Below, one piece after another: positions 24,439-33,531 of a stretch of DNA of 64,000 nt. The position numbers and the translations under genes are program-made. Source of the stretch: Pedobacter westerhofensis (GTDB lineage Bacteria; Bacteroidota; Bacteroidia; Sphingobacteriales; Sphingobacteriaceae); assembly GCF_900182595.1 (NCBI RefSeq), contig NZ_FXTN01000009.1:186001-250000 (forward strand). The letters are read 5' to 3'. How positions within the stretch are numbered: the first letter of the stretch is position 1; each line of letters opens with the position of its first letter. The notes under the pieces are model-generated. The model had not been told where the DNA came from, ran no database searches, and saw only the letters and a program-made list of their open reading frames with translations.

Positions 24439-27126
24439 ATGAAGCCAGCTTTTTCAAAAATAATTGTTTATTCCCTTTTACTGTTCTCCCTGCCGGGATG
24501 TAAGTCGCGAAAACCAATGGACAAAATTTATCAGTCTGATTTTTATAGCATATCAAAAACCAAGGTTACTCAGGGCGCATTTGAAGCGGTAGCCCTCTCC
24601 CCGACAGCACTGAGCTCAAATTACGAAAGCCCGGTAAACCAGGAGATCAGTCCTATTGTGTCTTTTAAATTTAGCCTGAATGGAAAGGATAATGAACTGC
24701 CTGTAGGCAAGAACCATCTCCTGACCATCCTGCCGGAAAAAGGTGCATTTGAATCTCCTGTGATCAGGTTCGGACAGCAGTATACAGACCCAAACATACC
24801 AGCTAAAGGAGTTTTCCTGCAACCGGATACCAAGTTCAGCATCCGGTTAGATCTTCGTAACGTGCTCTCAGCGTTTAAAGAAACCGGGTATTACACCACC
24901 TATGATGGTACAAAAATCTTTAAAACCGATTTCAAGGGAGTTTTTGTGGCAGGGAATATCAGCCCGCTGATCTGGGACTTTGATAACCTTGGCAATCATC
25001 AGGAACTGGAACTTCACGATGATGACGGCGATGGCATTTATACCATCACACTGGACATGAACAAGCCGCAAGAGAAAAAAACTACTGCTTCTTCCTGGCA
25101 TTTATCAAAAGATATTTCTGCTTTCCCACAGTATAAATCGGGTATTCCTATGATGGATGCGCTTTATAATCTTGCGCTGGAAGAGGCGATAAATGCCATC
25201 GAACCCGACAGTACATTCAGAACCGGTAAGGAATGGGCAGGGGTATGGACACGTGATATCAGTTACAGCATCATCTTATCGATGGCGACCCTGCAGCCGA
25301 AAGTTTCTGAGCACAGCCTGCTGAAGAAGGTGAAGAATGACAGAATCACTCAGGATACAGGATCAGGGGGCTCCTGGCCGGTATCTTCTGACAGGATGAT
25401 CTGGGCTGTTGCTGCCTGGGAGGTGTACAAAACCACAGGAGACCGTCAGTGGCTGGAGAAAGCCTACCGTGTAATAAAAAACTCTGTTGAGGACGATCTG
25501 AAGAATATTTATGACTCAAAAACCGGCCTGGTAAGAGGGGAATCTTCCTTCCTCGACTGGCGTGACCAGACTTATCCGAAATGGATGGAACCCGCCGATA
25601 TCTATTCATCTGAAAATCTGGGCACAAATGCTGTGCATTATCAGGTGAATGAAGTATTGTCACAAATGGCGGTACTGATGAAAGATACGGAAGCTGCTGA
25701 AAAGTACGCAGCAATAGCGGAGCAGATTAAAACAGGCATCAACACCTGGTTATGGATGCCGGAAAAAGGATATTATGGCCAGTACCTGTATGGCAGACAA
25801 TTTCCACTATTGTCGCCACGCGCCGAGGCTTTGGGAGAGGCACTCACTGTTTTGTTTGACATCGCTGATCCTGAACGCCAGAAATCTGTGGTCGCCCGCA
25901 GTCCTGTGACTAACTTTGGTATTCCCTGCATCTATCCGCAGATTCCGGACATCCCTCCATACCATAATGATGCAGTATGGCCTTTCGTACAGTCGTACTG
26001 GTCGCTCGCTGCAGCAAAAACGGGCAATGCAGAAGCGCTGGTTCAAAGTATGAGTGCTATTTACCGTCCTGCAGCATTATTCCTGACCAATAAGGAAAAC
26101 TTTGTGTCATCCAATGGTGATTTCGCTGGCACCCAAATCAATTCGAGCAATATGCTCTGGAGCTTATCCGGGAACCTGGGTATGATCTATAAAGTGATAT
26201 TTGGGATCGACGTCCGTGAAAATTCACTCGTATTTAAACCCTTTGTTCCTGAGATTTTACAGGGAGAACGCACATTGAATAATTTCAAATACCGTAATGC
26301 AGTACTTGATATCAGCTTGTCGGGATTTGGGAACCAGATCCGTTCGATTACCATGGATGGCAAAGAGCTGCCTCTTGCCACCGTCCCGGCCGATTTGTCA
26401 GGTTTACACCACGTGGTTATCATTTTAGCAAATAATACCCTTGCAAAGGGAGAAGTCGGTTTGGTTAAAGATGCTTTTTCTCCGGCCACTCCGGTGCTGA
26501 AAGTTCAGGGACAATTGATTTCCTGGGAGAAAATTGAAGGTGCAAACTATACAGTCATTTTCAATGGGAAAGAAATATCCAAAATTGCTGTTCCCAACTA
26601 CACTGCCGAAAGAAATGGTGAATATCAGGTTATTGCCTATAATTCCACTGGAGAAAGATCCTTTGCGAGTGAACCGGTATTGATCTATCCTGCACAGAAA
26701 ATAAATCATATCGACCTGTCGCTCGTTACTGAAAAATCTGACCTTCCTTATGAGGGATATTCCGGTAAAGGTTTTATTGAGATCAGTAAATCTAAAAACA
26801 AGCTGCTTACCATCATTGTAAATGTGCCGGAAACAGGAACTTATGCGCTCGATTTCAGGTATTCCAATGGAAACGGGCCTACCAATACGGATAACAAATG
26901 TGCGATCAGAACACTCCGGATTGATCATTCTTTTGCAGGGACCTTCGTATTTCCGCAACGCGGGAAGGATGAATGGTCTGACTGGGGTTTCAGCAATACT
27001 ATTCAGCAGAAACTGACCAGGGGCAGTCATGAGCTGAGTTTATCCTTTGAAGACTGGAATGAAAATATGAATGGAGAGATCAATCAGGCGATGCTGGATC
27101 AGCTCAGGGTGATCAGGGTGGATTGA
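24439..27126 (+). CDS. Six-hairpin glycoside hydrolase lipoprotein
   Basis: An 895-residue surface or periplasmic lipoprotein. The lipobox is LPGC, with the modified Cys near residue 22. Residues about 25-215 form a beta domain with an Asp-rich loop (HDDDGDGIYTI). Residues about 230-610 are an (alpha/alpha)6 catalytic domain like GH63, GH37 and amylo-alpha-1,6-glucosidases; WTRD at 270-273 is a typical active-site segment, and FLDWRDQTYPKW and NDAVWPFVQSYW are further landmarks. The C-terminal 150 residues resemble a CBM35/CBM6 sugar-binding domain. Substrate is unknown, and there is no SusCD pair nearby. Confidence 0.85.
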   Translation: MKPAFSKIIVYSLLLFSLPGCKSRKPMDKIYQSDFYSISKTKVTQGAFEAVALSPTALSSNYESPVNQEISPIVSFKFSLNGKDNELPVGKNHLLTILPEKGAFESPVIRFGQQYTDPNIPAKGVFLQPDTKFSIRLDLRNVLSAFKETGYYTTYDGTKIFKTDFKGVFVAGNISPLIWDFDNLGNHQELELHDDDGDGIYTITLDMNKPQEKKTTASSWHLSKDISAFPQYKSGIPMMDALYNLALEEAINAIEPDSTFRTGKEWAGVWTRDISYSIILSMATLQPKVSEHSLLKKVKNDRITQDTGSGGSWPVSSDRMIWAVAAWEVYKTTGDRQWLEKAYRVIKNSVEDDLKNIYDSKTGLVRGESSFLDWRDQTYPKWMEPADIYSSENLGTNAVHYQVNEVLSQMAVLMKDTEAAEKYAAIAEQIKTGINTWLWMPEKGYYGQYLYGRQFPLLSPRAEALGEALTVLFDIADPERQKSVVARSPVTNFGIPCIYPQIPDIPPYHNDAVWPFVQSYWSLAAAKTGNAEALVQSMSAIYRPAALFLTNKENFVSSNGDFAGTQINSSNMLWSLSGNLGMIYKVIFGIDVRENSLVFKPFVPEILQGERTLNNFKYRNAVLDISLSGFGNQIRSITMDGKELPLATVPADLSGLHHVVIILANNTLAKGEVGLVKDAFSPATPVLKVQGQLISWEKIEGANYTVIFNGKEISKIAVPNYTAERNGEYQVIAYNSTGERSFASEPVLIYPAQKINHIDLSLVTEKSDLPYEGYSGKGFIEISKSKNKLLTIIVNVPETGTYALDFRYSNGNGPTNTDNKCAIRTLRIDHSFAGTFVFPQRGKDEWSDWGFSNTIQQKLTRGSHELSLSFEDWNENMNGEINQAMLDQLRVIRVD

Positions 27127-27161
27127 TGCTAAAGGTCTAGCCCCCATGTGCAAGGCCCTGC

Positions 27162-27677
27162 TTATTTCGGATCTTTTAAAGGGCGGCGCAGAAAGAAGTA
27201 CTCAGCCTGATTTGCCAGATACTCCTCAAATTCGGGAGAGGTCTTTATGTTTGCGGGGGTCTTTTTAAAGTTCTCCGGTGTAATAAACCTCCAGGTGACA
27301 CCATTAGACTCCTGCAGTGAAAGGACTTCAATTGGATAATTCAGAATGTATTGGTTCAGGAATTCATGTTTGGCGGCTGTCCATTGCGGGGTGCTGCCGA
27401 GATTACGCGGCCAGGTATATAATTTATGGGCTTCGGTGATCTTTCCATTTTCATCAATGTAGGCAGACTGTTTCAGGATCAGGTCGCTCAGGTTTAAAAC
27501 AGCGATATCGCCGGTAAAACTTTCATGGTTTTCTGCTATGATGATGGCTTTGGCAGTAAAAAATGGCACACTTGCATTTTCATCCTGTTCTTCTTTTAAA
27601 GAATCAATAAAAACATATTTGCCTTTTTTCAGTGATTGTACATGTTTCTGGGAGTATTCTTGACTGAAAGTAGACAT
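27162..27677 (-). CDS. Hypothetical protein, 171 residues
   Basis: Soluble-looking, acidic and basic mixed protein without signal peptide or membrane helix. No family was recognised. Notable segments are SLKKGKYVFIDSLKEEQDENASVPFFTAKAI and a Trp-containing middle (KLYTWPRNLGSTPQW). It is convergent with the glycosidase gene (36 bases apart) and divergent from the NDH-2 gene. Codon use resembles its neighbours and the frame is open throughout, so it is probably real. Confidence 0.7.
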   Translation of the reverse strand: MSTFSQEYSQKHVQSLKKGKYVFIDSLKEEQDENASVPFFTAKAIIIAENHESFTGDIAVLNLSDLILKQSAYIDENGKITEAHKLYTWPRNLGSTPQWTAAKHEFLNQYILNYPIEVLSLQESNGVTWRFITPENFKKTPANIKTSPEFEEYLANQAEYFFLRRPLKDPK

Positions 27678-27833
27678 ATGAAGGGTGTTTTTGTAAAATT
27701 ACTTAAATTATGATTGAAATCATTGCGGCATAAAAATATGCATAGCAAACATTACAAAATAATGTTTGCCAATTGCAAAACTTAGCACATTTATTGCTGC
27801 TACAGGGCTATAAATCATCAATAGCTGTTAAAA

Positions 27834-29138
27834 ATGAATCATACTCCAAAAAAGATAGTCATTGTGGGCGGTGGATTTGCCGGTGTAAACCTGGCAAAAA
27901 ACCTTTCTGATCACGAATCATTTGACGTTGTCTTAGTCGATAAAAACAATTATAATTTTTTCCCTCCCTTAATCTATCAGGTAGCTACAGGTTACCTTGA
28001 AACCTCCAATATCTCTTATCCTTTCCGTAAACTTTTCAGGGGCAAAAAGAATTTCACATTCAGACTAGGCGAATTGGAGGAGGTGGTACCGGCTCAAAAA
28101 AAACTGATCCTCTCTACCGGAGAGATCAGCTACGATTACCTGGTATTTGCAACCGGCTGCGTAACCAATTACTTTGGTATGGAGAGCGTAGAAAGAAACG
28201 CAATACCAATGAAAACCATTTCGGACGCCCTGCAGATGCGCAATACCCTGCTGGAAAGACTGGAACAGGCATCACGTGAAACTGATCCTGAATTAAGAAA
28301 GAAACTTTTGACTGTTGTTGTTGCAGGCGGCGGCCCTACCGGAGTAGAAATTTCCGGCATGTTTGCCGAAATGAAAAGGACCATCATCGCCAAGGATTAT
28401 CCTGAACTGGCTGGAGCCAGTGGGGAGATTTACCTGGTGGACGGTCTAAAAGCACTGCTTACCCCAATGAGCGAGAAATCGCAGAAATATGCCTATGATA
28501 CCTTAACTAAAAATGGGGTAAAAGTGCGGCTGAATGCGATGGTGAAGGACTTCAGCGATGATGTTGTACACTTTGCCAATGGCGATACGATTGTATCTAA
28601 AAACCTGATCTGGGCAGCAGGCGTAACGGCTATTGTTTTTAAAGGCATCCCTGAAGCTGCCTATGGCAGAGGAAAAAGAATGATCGTAGATGAGTTTAAT
28701 AAGGTACAGGGGCTGGAAGATGTGTACGCTATCGGCGATACCTGTATCCAGACTACTGACCCGCATTTTCCGCAGGGACATCCGCAGGTGGCCCAGGTGG
28801 CGATTCAGCAAGGACAAAACCTTGGTAAAAATATGATCAAAGCATTGTCCAATGCAACCTTAAAACCATTCAGTTATTATGACAAGGGATCAATGGCCAT
28901 CATCGGAAAAAATAAGGCGGTGGCCGATCTGCCTAAGCCTAAATTATTCTTCAGTGGTGTGCTTGCCCTGTTTATGTGGCTGTTCATTCACCTTTTATCA
29001 CTGATCAATTACAGGAACAGAATCAGGACTTTGTATAACTGGGGCGTAGCCTACCTGACCAATGACCAGTCGCTGAGAATGATTGTGCGACCGGCCAGTA
29101 AGTTTGAACGCGAAGAGGTCAAACCGGAAAACGTTTAG
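27834..29138 (+). CDS. ndh: Type II NADH dehydrogenase (NDH-2)
   Basis: A 434-residue FAD enzyme that passes electrons from NADH to quinone without pumping protons. Two nucleotide folds are visible: GGGFAGVNLAKNL at residues about 11-23 for FAD and VAGGGPTGVEISGM near 163-176 for NADH. DVYAIGDTC binds the flavin ribityl. The C-terminal hydrophobic stretch (LFFSGVLALFMWLFIHLLSLI) anchors it to the membrane. It lies just upstream of cydAB on the same strand, a sensible electron donor to that quinol oxidase. Confidence 0.92.
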   Translation: MNHTPKKIVIVGGGFAGVNLAKNLSDHESFDVVLVDKNNYNFFPPLIYQVATGYLETSNISYPFRKLFRGKKNFTFRLGELEEVVPAQKKLILSTGEISYDYLVFATGCVTNYFGMESVERNAIPMKTISDALQMRNTLLERLEQASRETDPELRKKLLTVVVAGGGPTGVEISGMFAEMKRTIIAKDYPELAGASGEIYLVDGLKALLTPMSEKSQKYAYDTLTKNGVKVRLNAMVKDFSDDVVHFANGDTIVSKNLIWAAGVTAIVFKGIPEAAYGRGKRMIVDEFNKVQGLEDVYAIGDTCIQTTDPHFPQGHPQVAQVAIQQGQNLGKNMIKALSNATLKPFSYYDKGSMAIIGKNKAVADLPKPKLFFSGVLALFMWLFIHLLSLINYRNRIRTLYNWGVAYLTNDQSLRMIVRPASKFEREEVKPENV

Positions 29139-29240
29139 CCCGAAATATATCCTGAAGGCCATCTGAAGAGGACCAGCAAATTATTACATTAACAAAGCAA
29201 AAGATTAGGATTAGCACTATCTCGCAATAGCGAATACGCC

Positions 29241-29248
29241 TATTTTTG
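29241..29248 (+). promoter_or_regulatory. -7 promoter element before cydA
   Basis: TATTTTTG fits the TAnnTTTG consensus and ends only four bases before the cydA ATG. If used, transcription would start at or next to the start codon, giving a leaderless message. No clear -33 element was found. Confidence 0.45.
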
Positions 29249-29252
29249 CAGG

Positions 29253-30581
29253 ATGGATGATTTCTTCGCTGCCCGACTCCAGATGGCCTTTTCTTTAGGC
29301 TTCCACATTGTTTTCTCCTGTATTGGTATGGTGATGCCGTTTTTTATGTCTACCGCCCACTACTTCTGGCTAAAGAAAAAAGAGACGGTTTACCTCGATG
29401 TGACCAAAGCCTGGAGCAAGGGGGTAGCGATATTTTTTGCTACCGGCGCTGTTTCCGGAACTGTCCTTTCTTTTGAGCTCGGATTGCTCTGGCCGCGGTT
29501 TATGGAACATGCCGGCCCGATTTTCGGAATGCCCTTTTCTCTTGAGGGTACCGCGTTTTTTATTGAAGCAATTGCACTTGGATTTTATTTATATGGCTGG
29601 AACCGCTTTCATCCCTGGTTTCACTGGCTGACAGGAATGGTAGTTGGAATTACCGGGCTTTTATCGGGCATTCTGGTCGTCGCGGCAAATTCATGGATGA
29701 ACAGCCCTTCGGGTTTTGATTTTGTAAACGGCCAGTACCTGAACATTGATCCGATGAAGGCGATGTTTAATGCCGCCTGGTTCTCGCAGGCACTGCATAT
29801 GTGCGTGGCTGCTTTTGTGTCTACAGGGTTTGCTGTAGCCGGCGTACATGCGCTGATGATACTGAAGGGTAAAAATGTAGCTTTCCACAACAAGGCGTTT
29901 CGTATTGCGGCGATTTTCGCTACGGTTGCCGCTTGTCTGCAGCCGCTTAGCGGTGATATTTCTGCCAAGGACGTAGCCAGGAGACAGCCTGCTAAACTCG
30001 CTGCAATGGAAGCACATTTCCACACAGAGAAGGGTGCTGCACTGGTGATAGGCGGTATTCCGGATACAGCTTCCAAAACAGTGAGCTACGCATTGAAAAT
30101 CCCAAAACTCCTTAGCTTTATGGCTACCAATGATTTTAATGCCGAAGTGAAAGGACTGGACAGCATTCCTGAGAAAGACCATCCGCCGGTGATGGTCACC
30201 CATTTTGCCTTTCAGATCATGGTGGGCCTTGGTATGGCGATGCTGGCCCTGTCGGTTGTTTATTTTATCGCCCTGCTAAAGAAAAAAAGCTGGTCTGACA
30301 GCAAGTGGCTGCTGAAACTATTTGTGATTGCCACCCCGCTGGGCTATCTGGCGCTCGAAGCCGGATGGACGGTTACCGAGGTGGGAAGGCAGCCCTGGAT
30401 TATTTATGGCGTAATGCGCACAGCGGATGCTGTAACCCCGATGCCGGGAATTGCCTATTCGTTTTATCTCTTTACCGCTGTTTATATCTCTCTGGCCGTT
30501 ATTGTAAGCTTCCTGTTGTTCCGGCAGATTACAATGGTAGGCAAACTGTACGATTCATCCACCGATCATAAAACTCAATAG
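29253..30581 (+). CDS. cydA: Cytochrome bd quinol oxidase subunit I
   Basis: A 442-residue integral membrane subunit carrying haems b558, b595 and d. The start MDDFFAARLQMAFSLGFH contains the haem-ligand His near residue 18. GLLWPRFMEHAGPIFGMPFSLEG, the Q-loop region (KDVARRQPAKLAAMEAHF) and GWTVTEVGRQPWIIYG are CydA hallmarks. The Q-loop is short compared with the long E. coli form. Together with CydB it reduces oxygen at very low concentration. cydB follows after 3 bases. Confidence 0.96.
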   Translation: MDDFFAARLQMAFSLGFHIVFSCIGMVMPFFMSTAHYFWLKKKETVYLDVTKAWSKGVAIFFATGAVSGTVLSFELGLLWPRFMEHAGPIFGMPFSLEGTAFFIEAIALGFYLYGWNRFHPWFHWLTGMVVGITGLLSGILVVAANSWMNSPSGFDFVNGQYLNIDPMKAMFNAAWFSQALHMCVAAFVSTGFAVAGVHALMILKGKNVAFHNKAFRIAAIFATVAACLQPLSGDISAKDVARRQPAKLAAMEAHFHTEKGAALVIGGIPDTASKTVSYALKIPKLLSFMATNDFNAEVKGLDSIPEKDHPPVMVTHFAFQIMVGLGMAMLALSVVYFIALLKKKSWSDSKWLLKLFVIATPLGYLALEAGWTVTEVGRQPWIIYGVMRTADAVTPMPGIAYSFYLFTAVYISLAVIVSFLLFRQITMVGKLYDSSTDHKTQ

Positions 30582-30584
30582 GCC

Positions 30585-31604
30585 ATGGTATATGTAGTAA
30601 TCATTTTTCTCTGGACAGCCATACTTTTATACGTGCTCCTAGGGGGCGCCGATTTTGGTGCCGGTATTATTGAATTGTTTACCTCACGTGCCAACATGCA
30701 CCGTACCCGTAAAAATATGTATGAAGCGATCGGCCCGGTCTGGGAAGCAAACCACATGTGGCTGATTATTGTGATCGTGATCCTCTTTGTAGGTTTTCCC
30801 AGGATCTATACTACTGTTTCTATCTATCTTCATATCCCGCTGGTATGTATGCTGCTGGGAATTATCGCCAGGGGCACGGCGTTCGTTTTCAGAAACTACG
30901 ATGCGGTAAAAGATGATATGCAGAAAGTTTACACCCGGATATTTATACTCTCCAGTGTACTTACCCCATTTTTCCTGGGCATTATTGCTGCCAGTGTGGT
31001 TTCCTCAAAAATTGACCTCCAGGCACATGATTTTGTATCTGCCTACATCTATAGCTGGCTCAACTGGTTTTCTGTTGCCGTAGGGATATTTACCGTTACG
31101 ATCTGTGCTTACCTTGCCGCCGTATTTATCATAGGACAGGCAGATGACGAGTTCGACCGGAAGCGTTTTACCCGCAAGGCCACGTATCTGATCTTTGTGG
31201 TTATGGGTGCCGGTGCTTTGGTTTTTCTGGCAGCCTGGATTGACCGGATTCCTTTATTGTACTGGATCTTCAGTGATGTGCCCGGTATTATTGCCATCAT
31301 TCTGGCCACGATCTCACTCATCATTATGTTCTACTTCCTGAACAAAAACAAGCCAGTGATGCTGCGGATACTGGCAGGCTTTCAGGTGACAATGATCCTG
31401 TTCGCAGCTACATACAGCCATTTTCCTGATATTGTACTACTAAAGGGCGGGCCAAATCTTTCACTGCTGGCTGATCAGGGAGAACAAAAAACGATGGAGG
31501 CACTGGGATATGCGCTGCTGACTGGCAGTGTTTTTATACTGCCGGCACTCGGATACCTGATCTACAGTTTTCAAAAGAAAACTGATACCATATCTGATCA
31601 TTAA
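30585..31604 (+). CDS. cydB: Cytochrome bd quinol oxidase subunit II
   Basis: A 339-residue membrane protein with about eight to nine helices. The N-terminal LGGADFGAGIIELF and PVWEANHMWLIIVIVILF motifs are diagnostic of CydB. It is the partner of CydA and completes the bd oxidase. It starts 3 bases after cydA, and the HAD gene begins 24 bases after it. No CydX-like small subunit was seen between the two. Confidence 0.96.
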   Translation: MVYVVIIFLWTAILLYVLLGGADFGAGIIELFTSRANMHRTRKNMYEAIGPVWEANHMWLIIVIVILFVGFPRIYTTVSIYLHIPLVCMLLGIIARGTAFVFRNYDAVKDDMQKVYTRIFILSSVLTPFFLGIIAASVVSSKIDLQAHDFVSAYIYSWLNWFSVAVGIFTVTICAYLAAVFIIGQADDEFDRKRFTRKATYLIFVVMGAGALVFLAAWIDRIPLLYWIFSDVPGIIAIILATISLIIMFYFLNKNKPVMLRILAGFQVTMILFAATYSHFPDIVLLKGGPNLSLLADQGEQKTMEALGYALLTGSVFILPALGYLIYSFQKKTDTISDH

Positions 31605-31628
31605 TTTATTATATAAGCGCAATACTTT

Positions 31629-32243
31629 ATGCAAGAATCTGATTTTTCAAGACTCAGTAATTTAACGGAAGGGGATTACCAGGCATTTTTATACGACTGC
31701 GATGGTACCCTGGCGGATAATATGCCTGCTCATGCAGCAACATACGTTGCTGTTGCCAAACAATATCAGGTAGAAATGGACCCTGCAATCATCGATGAAC
31801 TTGCGGGCTGGCCTATCGCCAATGTGGTGGAAGAACTGAACCTGCGCTACAACGCCAGTATGGACCCTGAAGAATTCAGGTCGAGAAAAGCACAGCTGTT
31901 TGCCGATGAGTATATCAGTAAGGTACTGCCAATTCCCTATGTTGTAGAACACCTGAAAGCCAATGCCGGGAGGGTTCGTATTGCCGTAGTCTCGGGTGGA
32001 GACCGTATTGCGGTACAGCGGACTCTGGAAATCATTGGTGTAAGCGAATTTGTGGAAATACTGGTTTGTGCCGGCGAAACGCCGAAGGGCAAACCATTTG
32101 CAGATCCTTTCCTTAAAGCGGCAGAATTGCTGGGTGTTGATCCCGGAAAATGCCTGGTATTTGAAGACGGGATCCCCGGTGTAAAAGCTGCCGAAGCGGC
32201 CGGAATGCACTGGGTAAGAATCGATCAGTTTAAATTCGGATAA
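31629..32243 (+). CDS. HAD-superfamily sugar-phosphatase-like hydrolase
   Basis: A 204-residue haloacid-dehalogenase phosphatase of the beta-phosphoglucomutase/GPH type. Motif I is DCDGTLADNMP (nucleophile Asp near residue 24). Motif II is VVSGG, Lys of motif III lies in GKPFADPFLKAAELLG, and motif IV is FEDGIPGVKAAEAAG. A helical cap lies between motifs I and II. The substrate is unknown, probably a small sugar phosphate. It is encoded between cydB and DUF763, 24 and 3 bases away, likely in one transcript. Confidence 0.9.
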   Translation: MQESDFSRLSNLTEGDYQAFLYDCDGTLADNMPAHAATYVAVAKQYQVEMDPAIIDELAGWPIANVVEELNLRYNASMDPEEFRSRKAQLFADEYISKVLPIPYVVEHLKANAGRVRIAVVSGGDRIAVQRTLEIIGVSEFVEILVCAGETPKGKPFADPFLKAAELLGVDPGKCLVFEDGIPGVKAAEAAGMHWVRIDQFKFG

Positions 32244-32246
32244 TAC

Positions 32247-33449
32247 ATGAAAAGATCCGGGACAGCAGACATGCCTTTGCATTATGGCCATATACCAAAA
32301 TGGCTGGCCGAGCGTATGTCCAGGCTCGGACTGGCAATAACTGAAGCCATCATTACAGAATATGGCACTGCCGAGGTCTTGCGCCGGTTAAGTGATCCTT
32401 TCTGGTTCCAAAGCCTTGGCGCAGTGATGGGCATGGACTGGCATTCTTCGGGCATCACCACTTCGGTAATGGGTGCATTGAAGAGTGCTGTTAATCCGCT
32501 GTCGAAAGAACTTGGAATTTATATTTGTGGCGGAAAAGGCAAATCCTCTAAAAATACTCCGCAGGAGCTGTTGTTATATAGCGACCGTAATGGCTTAAAC
32601 GGTACCGAGCTTGTGCGCTGCAGTAAACTCAGTGCAAAGGTTGACAATACAGCAGTGCAGGATGGCTTTCAGCTATACATGCACAGCTTTGTGGTAAATA
32701 CAGAAGGCTTATGGACTGTAGTGCAACAGGGAATGCAGGATGGGAGTTCTACCGCAAGGAGATACCACTGGCATTCTGGCGCGATGCAGTCTTTTATAGA
32801 AGAACCCCATACGGCAATCTGCGGACAGAACCAGGGAGCGATACTGAATATGGTGGCAAAGGAGGCTTTGCCATCACAACAGGGAATTTTATCAATGACC
32901 GCCGAAAATCCTTCAAGGATGATTGCAGAAGTGCAGCAACTTGTCATGCCCCGGCATCATGATGTGAGGGCAAAAGATGTAGATCTTAAGCGACTTGGAG
33001 CCATGTTATGGCTCACCCATGAAAAGCAGCCTGCAGATTTTGAAGAACTGCTGCTGTTACAGGGAATGGGCCCGCGGACATTACAATCGATGGCCCTGGT
33101 GAGCGAAATCATCTATGGTACGCCCTCGCGGTTTAAAGATCCTGCTCGTTTTTCTTTTGCCCACGGCGGTAAAGACGGGCATCCTTTCCCTGTACCGGTA
33201 AAAGTATATGATGAAACATTAAGCGTGCTTTCGAAAGCAATTGAGAAAGCAAAGATCGGTCAGGCAGAGAAGTTGCAGGCCATTCAAAAACTGGGAGAAC
33301 TTTCCCGGCAGGCAGAAAAAGGTTTTACACCAAACGACAACTTTGACGAACTCATTGAAATAGAAAGGCGTGACTCCTGGAAGCATGGTGGTAAAACGAT
33401 TTTTGGTGATGCAAAGCCGCCCAAAGGAGGTCAGCTCGATCTATTCTAG
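32247..33449 (+). CDS. DUF763 protein with helix-hairpin-helix-like motif
   Basis: A 400-residue cytoplasmic protein of the DUF763 family, found in archaea and scattered bacteria, with no established function. Near residues 268-290 the segment LLLLQGMGPRTLQSMALVSEII resembles a helix-hairpin-helix DNA-binding element, followed by an FSFAHGGKDGHPFPVP motif highly typical of the family. A nucleic-acid role is therefore plausible but inferred. It starts 3 bases after the HAD gene, at the end of the apparent cydAB-HAD-DUF763 unit. Confidence 0.85.
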   Translation: MKRSGTADMPLHYGHIPKWLAERMSRLGLAITEAIITEYGTAEVLRRLSDPFWFQSLGAVMGMDWHSSGITTSVMGALKSAVNPLSKELGIYICGGKGKSSKNTPQELLLYSDRNGLNGTELVRCSKLSAKVDNTAVQDGFQLYMHSFVVNTEGLWTVVQQGMQDGSSTARRYHWHSGAMQSFIEEPHTAICGQNQGAILNMVAKEALPSQQGILSMTAENPSRMIAEVQQLVMPRHHDVRAKDVDLKRLGAMLWLTHEKQPADFEELLLLQGMGPRTLQSMALVSEIIYGTPSRFKDPARFSFAHGGKDGHPFPVPVKVYDETLSVLSKAIEKAKIGQAEKLQAIQKLGELSRQAEKGFTPNDNFDELIEIERRDSWKHGGKTIFGDAKPPKGGQLDLF

Positions 33450-33531
33450 GCTTTATTTTTTATATTTAAAAAAATTAAACCATCCTGTATGCTGAGTTTT
33501 AAAACATCATACGGGATAAATAAAACGGCAA

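Noticed and set aside
32711..32962. 83-codon overlapping frame inside DUF763
   Set aside because: Lies in an alternative frame of a conserved gene and has no supporting motif.
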